Below, one piece after another: positions 43,934-53,821 of a DNA stretch of 64,000 nucleotides. Numbering within the stretch: the stretch's first letter is position 1; every line of letters starts with the position of its first letter. Source of the DNA: Nocardioides sp. LHD-245 (GTDB lineage: Bacteria > Actinomycetota > Actinomycetes > Propionibacteriales > Nocardioidaceae); the NCBI RefSeq assembly GCF_030929495.1, contig NZ_JAVFWN010000001.1:496001-560000 (forward strand). The letters run 5' to 3'. The translations under genes and the position numbers were made by a program. A model generated the notes under the pieces. The model saw only the letters and a list, made by a program, of their open reading frames with translations. It was not told the origin of the DNA and made no database searches.

Positions 43934-44096
43934 GGCCGTGTCTCCCAAGTCCGCGCCTGCTGCGCGACGTTTCCGACTCGATCTGGCTGCGTTGGGGCCG
44001 CTCGACGTGCGACCCGGCATGCCTTCGCGTCCCCGCCTTGCCAGATCGGCCGCAAACGCCGCTCGCGACGGCGCCGCCCTGGGAGACACGACCTAG
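43931..44096. repeat. 166-bp imperfect palindromic element with 17-bp inverted termini
   Basis: 43931-43947 pairs with 44080-44096 (16 of 17 bases). Further inside, GATCTGGC (43980-43987) pairs with GCCAGATC (44040-44047), and the halves align imperfectly over about 75 bases, so the whole RNA or single strand could fold into one long hairpin. Both ends are CTAG, which could be a 4-bp target duplication. It fills nearly all the space between divergent glgB and the MFS gene. No ORF inside resembles a protein. Confidence 0.85.
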
Positions 44097-44117
44097 TCGG
44101 TAGGGAATGATGCGCGA

Positions 44118-45368
44118 GTGAGCGAACGCATCGGCTGGCGATACGCCGTCCTCGTCCCGGCGGTCCTGGCGGCGCTCTCGATGATCGGTCCGTTCAGCAT
44201 CGACACGCCGTTCCCGGCGTTCCCCGAGATGGGCCGCGAGCTCGGGGCCGGCACCGAGGCGCTCCAGCTGATCGTCACCGTCTACCTCGGGTCCTTCGCC
44301 CTGATGAGCGTGTTCCACGGCCCGCTCTCCGACGCCGTCGGGCGCCGGCCGGTGATGGCGGCCGGGATCGTGGTCTACGTCCTCGCCTCGCTCGGGTGCG
44401 CGCTTGCCGACAGCCTGCCGGTGCTCCTCGTGTTCCGGGCACTGCAGGGGCTGAGCGCCGGTGGCGCCACCATCGTGAGCCGGACCGTGATCCGTGACCT
44501 GTTCGACGGACCGCAGGCACAGCGGCTGATGAGCCGGGTCGCGATCATCTTCGGCCTCGCTCCCGCGATCGGTCCCCTGCTCGGCGGGGTGCTGCTCCAG
44601 GTCGGCCCCTGGCCGCTGATCTTCGCCTTCCAGGCCGGACTCGGCGTCCTCCTGGTGCTGGCCGTCGTCTTCCTGCTGCCCGAGACCCACCCACGTGAGC
44701 GGCGGGTGCCGCTCCGGGTCGGTGCGGTGCTCGGCGGCCTGGTCCAGGTCGTGCGCGAGGGCGCCTTCCACCGGCTCGGCTGGGCGACGGCCCTGATCTT
44801 CGGTGCCCAGTTCCTCTACATCGGCGGCGCCGCGGTGTTCGTCGTCGACGTCCTCGGGCAGGGCGAGCTCGACTTCTGGAAGCTGTTCGTCCCGATGATC
44901 GGCGCGATGATGGTCGGCTCCTGGCTGTGCGGCCGCGCCGCCGGCCGGATCTCCGCCCGCCGCCTGATCTCCTGGGGATGCACCACCTCGTTCGCGGGCG
45001 GGGTGGTCGCCGTGGTCGTCGCCGCGACGCCGCTCGGGGACCGGATGCCCTGGGCCGTCATCGGCGTCTCGCTCATCTCACTCGGCAACGGCATCACCTA
45101 CCCGACCCTCCAGCTGATGCTGCTCGACCGCTTCCCCGGCCGGCGGGGTGCCGTGGTGTCGATGGCCACCTTCATCACGCTGGTCCTCAACGCCGTCACG
45201 GCCGTCGCCGTCGTCCCCGTCATCGGCGGCTCCGCCCTCGGGTTCGCCGTCGCGGCGCTGGTCGGCGTCGGTGCCGGGCAGCTCTGCTGGGCCTGGCACT
45301 GCGCGGTCGAGGACCGCGACTGCGCGGTGCCGGGTGTCGGTGACCGGGAGCCGGTGGACCTGTTGTGA
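44118..45368 (+). CDS. Bcr/CflA-type MFS multidrug transporter
   Basis: 416 residues, 12 hydrophobic helices. The loop after helix 2 is the MFS motif A ([13 protein letters not shown]). The N-terminus ([19 protein letters not shown]) matches the Bcr/CflA drug-resistance group (DHA1), which exports bicyclomycin, sulfonamides or chloramphenicol in other bacteria. The start is a GTG; AATGAT lies six bases upstream and may be its -10. Two overlapping palindromes begin six bases after its stop. Confidence 0.88.
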   Translation: MSERIGWRYAVLVPAVLAALSMIGPFSIDTPFPAFPEMGRELGAGTEALQLIVTVYLGSFALMSVFHGPLSDAVGRRPVMAAGIVVYVLASLGCALADSLPVLLVFRALQGLSAGGATIVSRTVIRDLFDGPQAQRLMSRVAIIFGLAPAIGPLLGGVLLQVGPWPLIFAFQAGLGVLLVLAVVFLLPETHPRERRVPLRVGAVLGGLVQVVREGAFHRLGWATALIFGAQFLYIGGAAVFVVDVLGQGELDFWKLFVPMIGAMMVGSWLCGRAAGRISARRLISWGCTTSFAGGVVAVVVAATPLGDRMPWAVIGVSLISLGNGITYPTLQLMLLDRFPGRRGAVVSMATFITLVLNAVTAVAVVPVIGGSALGFAVAALVGVGAGQLCWAWHCAVEDRDCAVPGVGDREPVDLL

Positions 45369-45373
45369 CCGGC

Positions 45374-45442
45374 TGCAGGAATCGCCGGTCGACCGGCGAT
45401 TCCTGCACTTGTCGGGCATTGCAACGCCCGACAGGTGCAGGA
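45374..45442. repeat. Two overlapping, mutually exclusive hairpins after the MFS gene
   Basis: 45374-45407 is a perfect 34-base palindrome. The segment 45401-45417 also pairs with 45426-45442 over 17 bases with one wobble and an eight-base loop. Because 45401-45407 (TCCTGCA) belongs to both, only one hairpin can form fully. As a terminator it lacks a T-run. Confidence 0.9.
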
Positions 45443-45588
45443 AGTGCCCGCCCGGTGTGACGTGTGGGACGAAGGGGGCGACGGCGTACGACGACCCCGG
45501 CCCTCACCGACGCCAGGTTCTGGCTCGCGTGCATCCGCGGCCGGTGATCTGCCGGGTCCGATCGGGCGGCTCGCTCGCGCGGCGCCCG

Positions 45589-45969
45589 TCACCTCGGTCG
45601 GGCGACGTGCCGTGCGCCGTCCGACCGCTCGAACGCCCACGCGGCGAGGCCGAAGAGTCCGGCGAAGCCGGCGCTGAGCCAGAATACGTCGAGTGTCTGG
45701 TCGTCCTCGGCGAGCCCCGCGGCCACGGCGACCGCCCCGGCGAGGAGGACGGCGACGGCGGTGGCGCCGAGCGCCAGCGCCATGCCGTGCGGCCGCAGCC
45801 TGGCGACCGCGACGCCCACGGCGCCGACCGCGAGCGCGCCCGCGTACAGCAGGTCGGGCGGGCCGCCGTCCCCGACGATGCCGAGGGCGGCGATGCCGAA
45901 GCCGATGACGAGCGTCGTGCCGAGCGCGACGACCAGCCCGACGGCGTACCAGGTGGGTGAGGTCCTCAT
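45589..45969 (-). CDS. Small four-helix membrane protein
   Basis: 126 residues from the ATG at 45969, whose upstream sequence is TAGCGT-N7, the same leaderless promoter as two other genes. About four hydrophobic segments (YAVGLVVALGTTLVIGFGI, DLLYAGALAVGAVGVAVARL, MALALGATAVAVLLAGAVAV, VFWLSAGFAGLFGLAAWAF). No family recognised. The stretch 45443-45588 between it and the hairpins holds nothing I can identify. Confidence 0.72.
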   Translation of the reverse strand: MRTSPTWYAVGLVVALGTTLVIGFGIAALGIVGDGGPPDLLYAGALAVGAVGVAVARLRPHGMALALGATAVAVLLAGAVAVAAGLAEDDQTLDVFWLSAGFAGLFGLAAWAFERSDGARHVARPR

Positions 45970-45976
45970 GTCCCGC

Positions 45977-45982
45977 ACGCTA
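45977..45982 (-). promoter_or_regulatory. -10 box of a leaderless promoter (small membrane protein)
   Basis: TAGCGT on the minus strand, seven bases before the ATG at 45969. Confidence 0.5.
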
Positions 45983-46086
45983 GGCCGCCGGCCGGGCGGG
46001 AGGTGGGCGGGAGACGTGCAGATCCCGTGCAGGTGCCCGGTGCCACGAAACCCGGCGCCCGGCCCCGACAACTGGGAGGATGCGTC

Positions 46087-47109
46087 ATGGCCTCCTGCTC
46101 CCGGGTCCGTTCCCTCACCATGCTCACCGGTGCCCTGGCGCTCGCCTCCGTCCTGGCGGCCTGTGGTGTTCCCGAAGCGCTCACCGACGAGCTGAGCGCA
46201 GGCAAGGCGGGTCGGCTCGAAGACCGGGCCGGAGGCGGAGCCGATCAGGCCAGCGACGGCGAGGGGGACGACGGGGCCGGCGTACAGGTGGTCCCGGGGA
46301 CCAAGCGCGAGGCCCAGGCGCTGGTGGACGCCGCCGAGCAGCGGCTGCTCGAGGAGCCGGATGCCGACTTCGACGTGTCCTGGACCGGCGGAGGCTTCTG
46401 GGAGACGCCGATCGAGGGACGCTTCGACGCCGAGCAGCTGGCGGCGGAGGTCACGATCGAGATGGGCGAGGACGACCGCTATGAGCTGCGCCTGCTCGGC
46501 GAGGACACCTGGGTACGGGCGACGGTGGACGGCAGGCCGATGGACTGCTGGATGCATATGACCGGCGGCCCCGAGGAGGGCGGCCCGATGGGGCTGCCCT
46601 ATCAGGCGTTGCTGCTTCTCGAGCCGGTCGCTCTCGGCTTCCTGGAGCTCCCCGCCGGCGCCACTGGGCCGCAGGGCTTCGGCGACCAGGTGGTGGTCGA
46701 GCTCCGGCTGGACGAGGCGCTGCCGGCGGCCCTCCCGCAGCTGGGTGGACCAACGAGGAAGCCGCTCGATCCCCGAGCACGGGTCCGTGCGGTGGCGGAT
46801 GTCGGAGCGGGGCCGCGCTATAGGTCCATCGAGTACGAGGCTGCCGACCTCGTGGACGCGCTCGCGGCATCCAAGGGCGGTGTGCCGCGCGAACTGCGCC
46901 GGCTCGTGGCGGAGCCGACCATGCGTGCGATACGCGTGCAGATCGACTACCGCAACTATGGCAGCGGCCAGGTCCGGATCGCGGTGCCACCGCGCGCCAA
47001 GGTGGCCGACTTCGGCAGCTGGAGCGACCTGCTCGCCGGCCTCGAGGATCCGGCCGCCCGCGAGCCGGGCGGCGCCCCGTCGTGCGACGCCGCGCTCCGC
47101 GGCGCCTGA
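46087..47109 (+). CDS. Secreted lipoprotein of unknown function
   Basis: 340 residues. A signal peptide ends in the lipobox LAAC, with C26 as the lipidated residue. An acidic Gly-rich linker follows, then a beta-rich domain (WVRATVDGRPMDCWMHM ... YRSIEYEAADLVDAL ... VQIDYRNYGSGQVRIAVPP). The layout resembles LppX/LprG-type actinobacterial lipoproteins, but I see no diagnostic motif. A GGGAGGA ribosome-binding site is well placed. It is convergent with pep2 and lies in the interval that separates glgB from its usual operon. Confidence 0.8.
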   Translation: MASCSRVRSLTMLTGALALASVLAACGVPEALTDELSAGKAGRLEDRAGGGADQASDGEGDDGAGVQVVPGTKREAQALVDAAEQRLLEEPDADFDVSWTGGGFWETPIEGRFDAEQLAAEVTIEMGEDDRYELRLLGEDTWVRATVDGRPMDCWMHMTGGPEEGGPMGLPYQALLLLEPVALGFLELPAGATGPQGFGDQVVVELRLDEALPAALPQLGGPTRKPLDPRARVRAVADVGAGPRYRSIEYEAADLVDALAASKGGVPRELRRLVAEPTMRAIRVQIDYRNYGSGQVRIAVPPRAKVADFGSWSDLLAGLEDPAAREPGGAPSCDAALRGA

Positions 47110-47113
47110 CGCG

Positions 47114-48496
47114 TCAGCCCGCGGTCAGCCGAGCCACGCCCGCCAGCGGGATCGGCAGCCAGGTCGGTCGGTTCCGCGCCTCGTAGACACACTCGTAGAC
47201 GGCCTTGTCGACGACGTACGCCGTCAGCAGCGCCCGGTCCGCGGGGCCCAGGCCACCGTCGCCGCAGTACGCCGCCAGGAAGGCCTTGCGGTTGCGGCGG
47301 GCCCATTCGTCGGCCCGGACACCGCGCTGGTGCAGCACGTCGGGATCCTCCTCGGGCATCGACTCGGCGACCGCGTGCGGCGCGTAGTCGAACGAGCGGA
47401 GCATGCCGGCCACGTCGCGCCAGGGGGAGTCGGGCAGCAGGCGCTCGGCGAGCGGGCGGGCCGGCTCGCCCTCGAAGTCGACCAGCTTCCAGCCGACCAC
47501 GGTGCGCAGGGTCTGGCCGAGATGGAGGTCGGCATGGATCCGCTGGACGGACACGACCTCCAGGCGCGCGACGGCGGCGAAGATCGAGCGCGCGGCGTCG
47601 GCGTACCCGGCGAGCTCGGGGACGACCTCGACCGCGGCGTCGAGCCGGGCGGCCATGGGCGCGGCCAGGTCGGCGCCCGGCACGTCGGCGACGGGGAAGG
47701 ACGCGGCCAGCTGGGCGTGCACCTCGGCCAGGGCGGTGCCGAGACGGGCAGCCTCGCCGGCGAAGTCGCCGCCGACCTCCTCGGCGTGCAGGTCGGCCTC
47801 GGCGAACAGGTCGCGGACGCTGGCCAGCGCGAGGTCCCAGCCGTCGCTGGCGGTGCGCAGGAACTGCTGGAGCATCCCGAGCTGGAGGTCCTCGACCTCG
47901 ATCCAGCCGTAGAGCTGGGCGATGTGCGGCGACCCGACCTCGGTGAGCACCCGGTGCGTGGTGATGTCGGGGTTCTCGCCGGGTGTCACCTTGCGGAACA
48001 GCTTGAGCACGGAGTCCTCGCCGAACAGCACCGACGAGTTCGACTGCTCGCCGCTGAACAGACTGCCCGGGGCGTCCAGGTCGAGATCGTGGCCCGGCAG
48101 CCGCACGAAGCCGGGCCGCTCGCCGAACGCCCGCAGCAGGTGCGCCATCGCGGCCCGGTCCTGCGGCGCGTCGTACGCCGGGAGCCCGGTCCGGGCCGAC
48201 TCGCCGGCCGACTCGCCGGCCTCCGTGGCGGAGCGCCCGGCGGGCCAGCGGCCCACCAGGGCGTGCTCCAGCCGGCCCTGCGGCTCGTCGTACAGGGCGA
48301 GCGGGAGCTGGTAGAGGTCGCGCTCGCCCGTGCCGTCGTAACTCACCTCGACCAGCAGCATGACGACCTCGGGGGAGCTGCCGAGCCGGAGCAGCTCCCG
48401 GGTGCCGGTGACGGTGAACGCGCGTCCCTTGCCACCGAACCAGCGGCTGCGCTCGAGGAACGGGGCGAGGAACACGGGGACATCGGCTGGGCTCAC
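47114..48496 (-). CDS. pep2: Maltokinase
   Basis: 460 residues from a GTG that overlaps the treS stop. The N-terminal cap precedes a kinase-like fold with the brace [18 protein letters not shown], the catalytic segment [13 protein letters not shown] and the metal-binding [10 protein letters not shown], as in mycobacterial Mak. It phosphorylates maltose to maltose 1-phosphate with ATP, feeding GlgE. In some species it is fused to TreS; here it is separate but coupled. Confidence 0.93.
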   Translation of the reverse strand: MSPADVPVFLAPFLERSRWFGGKGRAFTVTGTRELLRLGSSPEVVMLLVEVSYDGTGERDLYQLPLALYDEPQGRLEHALVGRWPAGRSATEAGESAGESARTGLPAYDAPQDRAAMAHLLRAFGERPGFVRLPGHDLDLDAPGSLFSGEQSNSSVLFGEDSVLKLFRKVTPGENPDITTHRVLTEVGSPHIAQLYGWIEVEDLQLGMLQQFLRTASDGWDLALASVRDLFAEADLHAEEVGGDFAGEAARLGTALAEVHAQLAASFPVADVPGADLAAPMAARLDAAVEVVPELAGYADAARSIFAAVARLEVVSVQRIHADLHLGQTLRTVVGWKLVDFEGEPARPLAERLLPDSPWRDVAGMLRSFDYAPHAVAESMPEEDPDVLHQRGVRADEWARRNRKAFLAAYCGDGGLGPADRALLTAYVVDKAVYECVYEARNRPTWLPIPLAGVARLTAG

Positions 48497-50210
48497 AGCA
48501 CCGGCCTCCCTGTCGTCTCCGGATCCGTCAGTCGGAACCAATAGAAGCCGTGCCCGCTGAGCGTCAGGAGATACGGGAGCTCGCCGATCGGGGGGAACGG
48601 CACGCCGCCCAGCAGCTCGACCGGGACCCGTCCCTCGAACCGGCGCAGGTCGAGCTCGACCGGCTGCGGGAAGCGGGAGAGGTTGTTGACGCAGAGGATG
48701 ACGTCGTCGCTGCGGGCGGAGTCGTGCTCGCGGACGTACGACAGCACCGTCGGGTTGGAGCCACCGAGGTCGCTGAAGGTGCCGAGCCCGAAGGCGTCGT
48801 GCTGGCGGCGGATGTGGATCATCCGGCGGGTCCAGTGCAGCAGCGAGGACGGGTTCTCCAGCTGCGCCTCGACATTGACGCTCTGGTAGCCGTAGACCGG
48901 GTCCTGGATGGCGGGCAGGTGCAGCTTGCCGGGCGTGGCCGAGGAGAAGCCCGCGTTGCGGTCGGGGGTCCACTGCATCGGCGTGCGGACGCCGTCGCGG
49001 TCGCCCAGCCAGATGTTGTCGCCCATCCCGATCTCGTCGCCGTAGTAGAGGACGGGCGAGCCGGGCAGCGAGAGCAGCAGCGCGGTGAACAGCTCGATCT
49101 GGTTGGTGTCGTTGTCGAGCAGCGGCGCGAGCCGCCGGCGGATGCCGATGTTGGCCTTCATCCGCGGGTCCTTGGCGTACTCGCCCCACATGTAGTCGCG
49201 GTCCTCGTCGGCGACCATCTCGAGGGTCAGCTCGTCGTGGTTGCGCAGGAAGATGCCCCACTGGCAGCCGGCCGGGATGTCCGGCGTCTGGTCCATGATC
49301 TCCGAGATCGGGAAGCGCGACTCGCGGCGCACCGCCATGAAGATGCGCGGCATCACCGGGAAGTGGAAGGCCATGTGGCACTCCGTGCCGACGACGTCGC
49401 CCGCCTCGTCCTCCTCCGGGCCGAAGTACTCCACCACATCGGTCGGCCACTGGTTCGCCTCGCACAGCAGCACCCGGCCCGGGTAGTTGTCGTCGACGAA
49501 GCGGCGCACCTTCTTGAGGAACGCGTGCGTCTCGGGGAGGTTCTCGCCGTTGGTGCCGGGGCGCTCGTAGAGATACGGCACCGCGTCGAGCCGGAAGCCG
49601 TCGAGGCCCATGTCGAGCCAGAACGCCATCGCCTCCAGCATCGCGTCGTGGACCTTGGGGTTGTCGAAGTTCAGGTCCGGCTGGTGGTGGAAGAAGCGGT
49701 GCCAGTAGTACTGGTTGCGGGTCTGGTCCCAGGTCCAGTTCGACGGCTCGGTGTCGACGAAGATGATCCGCGCGTCCTGGTAGAGCTCGTCGGTGTCGGA
49801 CCAGACGTAGAAGTCGCCGTACGGGCCGTCGGGGTCGGTGCGGGACGCCTGGAACCACGGGTGCGCGTCACTCGTGTGGTTCATGACGAAGTCGATGATC
49901 ACCCGGATCCCGCGCTCGTGGGCGGCGTCGAGGAAGGCGTGGAAGTCGTCGACCGTGCCGATCTCGGGGAGGATGCCGGTGTAGTCGGCGACGTCGTACC
50001 CTCCGTCGCGCAGCGGCGAGGTGAAGAACGGCGGCACCCACAGACAGTCGACACCGAGCCACTGCAGGTAGTCGAGCTTCTCGGTCAGGCCCCGGAAGTC
50101 GCCCGTCCCGTCGGCGTCGGAGTCGCGGAACGAGCGGACCAGGACTTCGTAGAACACCGCCGTCCGGAACCACTCCGGCTCCTCGTTCAAGACGATCGAC
50201 TCGGCCGTGG

Positions 50211-50214
<4 letters not shown>
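48493..50214 (-). CDS. treS: Trehalose synthase / maltose alpha-D-glucosyltransferase
   Basis: 573 residues from the ATG at 50214 overlapping the glgE stop; upstream codons in the same frame belong to glgE sequence. GH13 regions are in order: [27 protein letters not shown] (nucleophile Asp), LCEANQWP (acid Glu) and [11 protein letters not shown]. It interconverts trehalose and maltose, the entry to the GlgE pathway. A C-terminal beta-domain ends HGFYWFRLT. Confidence 0.95.
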
Positions 50215-52235
<2,021 letters not shown>

Positions 52236-52241
52236 GGCTCG

Positions 52242-52247
52242 AACCTA
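52242..52247 (-). promoter_or_regulatory. -10 box of the glgE-treS-pep2 operon (leaderless)
   Basis: TAGGTT on the minus strand, six bases before the ATG at 52235. Confidence 0.5.
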
Positions 52248-52269
52248 TCGAGTCCGTGATGGGTCGCGT

Positions 52270-53511
52270 CTAGTCGGAGGTCAGGTCCCAGACGTCGACC
52301 GGGTCGCCGGCCGCCAGGGGAGCGCCGTCGGCGGGCAGGTCGATGAGGGCGTCGGCGCCGGCGAACCAGCCGAGGAAGCCGGAGCCCGGCGGGCCCCACG
52401 GTGCGACCGTCCCGGTGGCGCGGTCGAGGCGGGCGCGCCGCAGCTGGCGCTTGCCCCGCAGCGGCTGGAGCGGCTCGGCGAGCGTGGCCCGGACCACGGT
52501 GCGCCGCGGGCGCGGGTGCCCGAAAGCCGACCGCAGTGCGGGGCGGACGAACACCTCCCACGAGGTGAGCGCGCTGACCGGGTTGCCGGGCAGGCAGACC
52601 ACCGGCGTCTGGTCGACGAGACCGGATCCCTGGGGCATGCCGGGCTGCATCGCGACCTTCACGAACTCGATCCCGCGCGGCCCCAGGCCGTCCTTGACCA
52701 CCTCGTAGGCCCCGGCGCTGACGCCGCCCGAGGTGATCACGAGGTCGACGTCGCCCGCCGCCAGCTCGCCGTCGAGGAGAGCGAGGAAGGTCGGGACGTC
52801 GTCCTCGACCCAGAGCTTGCGCACCGCGACGCCACCGGCCTCCTCGACCGCTGCCGCGAGCAGCGCGCCGTTGGCGTCGCGGATCTGGCCCGAGCCGGGC
52901 GCCGGGTCCTCGGCGAGCTCGGAGCCCGTCGACACGACGAGCACCCGCGGGCGGCGCCGGACGACGACCTCGCGGACGCCGAAGGCGGCGAGGACGCCGA
53001 GCTGGGCCGGTCCGAGCGTCGTACCCGCCGCCAGCACCTCCGTCCCGGCGGCGACGTCGGAGCCCGCGGTGCGCACGAAGCTGCCGACGGGGCGTGCCTC
53101 GCGGATCTCGACCGTCTCCGTGCCGCCGTCGGTCGCCTCCACCTCGACGACCGCGTCGGCGCCGGCGGGGACGGCGGCGCCGGTCATGATCCGGCGGACC
53201 TGGCCGGGCGCGAGCTCGCCGACCGGGGCGCCGGCGGGGATGTCCTCGCCGACCGGCAGGCGCACCGGGGTGTCCGGGGTCGCGGCGGCGACCTCGGCCG
53301 CGCGCACGGCGTACCCGTCCATGCCGGAGTTGTCGAAGGCCGGCAGCGGCTCGGGGGCGGTGACCGTCTGGCCGAGCACCCGTCCGCGCGCCCGGTCGAG
53401 CGGCACCGGCTCGGTGGGCCAGGGCCGGTCCGGGCCGCGGCCGGCGGCGAGGAGGGCGGCGACGTGGCGCTGGTGCTCGGGGACCGGGCGGAGGGGGGCT
53501 GGCGTGCTCAT
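52270..53511 (-). CDS. moeA: Molybdopterin molybdotransferase
   Basis: 413 residues, normal MoeA size. The N-terminal domains carry MDGYAVRA and the IMTGAAVPAGADAVV segment. The MoCF-binding domain has VVSTGSELAEDPAPGSGQIRDAN in two adjoining pieces, and the GGVSAGAYEVV and PGMPQGSGL motifs. It inserts molybdate into adenylylated molybdopterin. No other Mo-cofactor gene is in the window. Confidence 0.94.
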   Translation of the reverse strand: MSTPAPLRPVPEHQRHVAALLAAGRGPDRPWPTEPVPLDRARGRVLGQTVTAPEPLPAFDNSGMDGYAVRAAEVAAATPDTPVRLPVGEDIPAGAPVGELAPGQVRRIMTGAAVPAGADAVVEVEATDGGTETVEIREARPVGSFVRTAGSDVAAGTEVLAAGTTLGPAQLGVLAAFGVREVVVRRRPRVLVVSTGSELAEDPAPGSGQIRDANGALLAAAVEEAGGVAVRKLWVEDDVPTFLALLDGELAAGDVDLVITSGGVSAGAYEVVKDGLGPRGIEFVKVAMQPGMPQGSGLVDQTPVVCLPGNPVSALTSWEVFVRPALRSAFGHPRPRRTVVRATLAEPLQPLRGKRQLRRARLDRATGTVAPWGPPGSGFLGWFAGADALIDLPADGAPLAAGDPVDVWDLTSD

Positions 53512-53518
53512 TCCCGCC

Positions 53519-53524
53519 AGCCTA
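53519..53524 (-). promoter_or_regulatory. -10 box of moeA (leaderless)
   Basis: TAGGCT on the minus strand, seven bases before the ATG at 53511. Confidence 0.5.
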
Positions 53525-53785
53525 GGCCCCGCTCACCTCCGCGACTCGAGGCCCGCGACGTCTGGCCGCCAGGCCAGCCCAGCCACGGCAACTGCGCAGC
53601 GCGGCAGCGGTGCGCCTCGATCTGCGACACGCTCGCGCCATCAAGGAGGCCTACGACGGGCAGGGCGGCCCCCATGACTCCACCCCGCCCGTCTGTACCG
53701 GCACAACGGAGATGGGCCGCCCGGCGTTACGCGCAACCGGGGGTCGCGTCTACCGGGCTCTCGGCGAGTCCGGGGCGGCGCGCTC
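53525..53785. other. Gap between divergent moeA and glgP without a recognisable gene
   Basis: About 300 bases separate the two starts. Short frames exist on both strands but none has a plausible start and family. A stretch near 53610-53650 (CTGCGACACGCTCG and neighbours) resembles part of the 117-bp repeat at 38.3 kb read in reverse, so a decayed copy is possible. Otherwise nothing seen. Confidence 0.4.
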
Positions 53786-53815
53786 TTGGATCGTTCAAGT
53801 CCGATTGGCTAACGT
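53786..53815 (+). promoter_or_regulatory. Leaderless promoter of glgP
   Basis: TTGGAT (53786-53791), 18-bp spacer, TAACGT (53810-53815), then six bases to the ATG at 53822. Confidence 0.5.
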
Positions 53816-53821
53816 CGGTCC

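Noticed and set aside
41983..44055. N-terminally extended glgB frame beginning at 44055
   Set aside because: The extra 45 residues are encoded by the 166-bp palindromic element; the conserved N-terminus begins at 43920 behind a -10 box.
45443..45588. Possible coding remnant between the MFS hairpins and the small membrane protein
   Set aside because: Frames through it are Arg/Pro/Ser-rich, without start, family motif or ribosome-binding site.
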